A DNA stretch of 43,647 nucleotides, taken from Actinomycetota bacterium. Its GTDB lineage: Bacteria; Actinomycetota; Acidimicrobiia; IMCC26256; PALSA-610. A program made the translations under genes and the position numbers. The notes beneath the pieces are model-generated. The model did no database searches. It was not told the origin of the DNA and saw only the letters and a list, made by a program, of their open reading frames with translations. The stretch spans positions 1 through 43,647 of the forward strand of contig PLBO01000052.1 in the NCBI GenBank assembly GCA_003134555.1, written 5' to 3'. Positions 42,554-43,647 of the stretch are shown here, in pieces (the stretch's first letter is position 1; each line of letters begins with the position of its first letter).

Positions 42554-42585
42554 GTCGGCTGGGAGCGCGGACACTCCCAGCCGAC
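42554..42585. terminator. Strong inverted repeat, possible terminator
   Basis: GTCGGCTGGGAG (42554-42565) and its exact complement CTCCCAGCCGAC (42574-42585) flank an 8-nt loop. The 12-bp GC-rich stem would fold very stably in RNA. There is no T run after it, so factor-dependent or hairpin-only termination is possible; an operator is an alternative. Confidence 0.45.
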
Positions 42586-42825
42586 CCCACTCTCACGTCG
42601 TTCGTCGAATGTCTCATTCGTGCGGTGGCGGAGTAGGAACGAGACCTTCGGCTTGGGCGCCCATCGCCAGAATCGGCGACTGAGCGCATCACCATCATGC
42701 GGCCCCGGAGTTTCCTGGACTATTGGTCACTCTGACAGTTCGCAGAAAGCGCAGGACTGAACGCGCTAGGTGGATCGACGCAGCGGGTATGCACGTTCAG
42801 ATCGAATCGCCCACAATGAGGAATC

Positions 42826-43647
42826 GTGAGGCGACGCGAGCGGACCCCGAACCTCATCGGGCGTGAGTCCGCGCTCTCGGCCCTCGGCGAGGCGCTGGGC
42901 GGCGTGGCCGACGCCGGATCGCTCGTGTTGGTTCGCGGGGAGGTGGGCATCGGGAAGACCCGCTTGCTCGAGGAGTTCGCGGCGCGGGTCGCCGAGGAGG
43001 CGCATGTCGTCCGCGGCGGTTGCGTCGAGGGCGTCTCGTATGCGCCCTGGACCGAGGCGCTGCGACGGCTGCTGAATAACGCCGACCTCGTCGCGGCCGA
43101 CGATCTCCCGCGCCGGGTCCGGTCCGAGATCGCGCGTCTCCTCCCGCACCTGTCGCTCGACAAGGCCGATGCCGGTGGCGTGGACGAATCCGGTGGTCAG
43201 CACCTGCTCTTCGAAGCGGTCGTCGAGCTGTTGACGCACGTCGCGTTACGCACGCGGCTGGTCCTCGTGGTCGACGACCTGCACTGGGTCGATCCCGCGA
43301 GCAGCGAGCTGATCCGCTACGTCGCCAACAATCTCGGCCGGGCGCCGATCTTGCTCGTCGTCACGTACCGTGCCGAGGACGCGGCCGCCGAGCGCGAGCT
43401 GATCGCCCAACTCGCACGGCTCGCTTCTCGCCAAATCACACTCTCACCGCTCGCGAAAGACTCGACCGCCGAGATGGCCGAGGTTCTGCTCGGCCCGGAC
43501 GCGAGCCCGGCCGACGTTCGGCGCATCGCGCGCGACGCCGACGGGAATCCTTTGTTCGTCGAGGAGCTCGTGGCCGCGCTCGGTACGACCGGGGTTCCGC
43601 AGACGGTTCGCGACCTCATGCTGGCGCGCTTCAATGTGCTCGATGAA
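42826..43647 (+). CDS. AAA/STAND ATPase regulator, LuxR-type, 5' part only
   Basis: The first 274 residues of a large regulator running off the right edge. It opens with RRRERTPNLIGRESALSALG, typical of AAA_16 ATPases at the N-terminus of LAL-type LuxR regulators. Walker A is VRGEVGIGKTRLLEEF and Walker B LVLVVDDLHWVDPAS, followed by sensor-like VTYRAEDAAAEREL and GNPLFVEELVAALG. Whether a cyclase, TPR or LuxR HTH output follows is outside the window. GTG 42826 is preceded by GAGGA about five bases upstream. Confidence 0.82.
   Translation, partial: MRRRERTPNLIGRESALSALGEALGGVADAGSLVLVRGEVGIGKTRLLEEFAARVAEEAHVVRGGCVEGVSYAPWTEALRRLLNNADLVAADDLPRRVRSEIARLLPHLSLDKADAGGVDESGGQHLLFEAVVELLTHVALRTRLVLVVDDLHWVDPASSELIRYVANNLGRAPILLVVTYRAEDAAAERELIAQLARLASRQITLSPLAKDSTAEMAEVLLGPDASPADVRRIARDADGNPLFVEELVAALGTTGVPQTVRDLMLARFNVLDE

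Larger units (their letters stand above)
42100..42825. other. Long intergenic region with repeats and hairpin
   Basis: About 726 bp between the WS/DGAT gene and the AAA regulator. No frame has a domain pattern; several short Arg/Pro-rich frames are shadows. It carries copy 2 of the 30-bp repeat (42339-42368) and a 12-bp-arm inverted repeat (42554-42585). Together they may end upstream transcription and isolate the downstream promoter. Confidence 0.45.

Overview
The window is a high-GC chromosomal segment with many GTG starts, several leaderless-looking starts, class III cyclases, mycobacterial-type WS/DGAT acyltransferases and large serine recombinases. This points to an actinobacterium, perhaps an Acidimicrobiia-like lineage or an environmental relative; the lineage is inferred from gene content only. 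No rRNA, tRNA or CRISPR array was recognised.

Layout. 1-619: nested IS6-type elements. 704-3005: a two-gene surface-protein locus (WxL-like secreted protein plus a DUF916-like membrane-anchored partner) behind a hairpin-rich leader. 3006-7719: accessory DNA with a broken small HTH gene, small orphan genes, a zinc-ribbon/HDOD operon and a large serine recombinase. 7812-11827: an ArsR-SRPBCC fusion with a palindromic operator, a cupin enzyme, a methyltransferase, a WbqC stub and an MFS-cNMP fusion. 11831-15538: IS6-type copies, a probable MITE, and two membrane proteins between IS copies. 15558-18763: a lipoprotein and a redox island consisting of CcdA, a DipZ-like thioredoxin and, divergently, a peroxiredoxin whose peroxidatic Cys codon is TGA, a probable selenoprotein with a SECIS-like hairpin. 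19110-25618: a frameshifted hydrolase-cyclase, a coupled MpaB-like oxygenase and seven-helix membrane protein, and a very large cyclase-ATPase-TPR regulator. 26057-42099: a lipid region with three WS/DGAT genes (one frameshifted), an acyl-CoA synthetase, an SDR, three alpha/beta hydrolases and a compact branched-chain-amino-acid-type ABC transporter with fused permeases and fused ATPases. 42826 to the edge: the start of an AAA/LuxR-type regulator.

How the genes work together. The acyl-CoA synthetase, WS/DGATs, SDR and hydrolases fit activation of fatty acids and their storage as or release from neutral lipids. The CcdA, thioredoxin and peroxiredoxin genes fit a chain carrying reducing power across the membrane plus peroxide defence. 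Two cyclases and a transporter with a cyclic-nucleotide domain point to second-messenger signalling.

The most notable signal is the in-frame TGA at 18422-18424. It sits at the catalytic position of an otherwise intact redox protein. Caution is needed because several other genes here carry single-base frameshifts, from real decay or from assembly indels.
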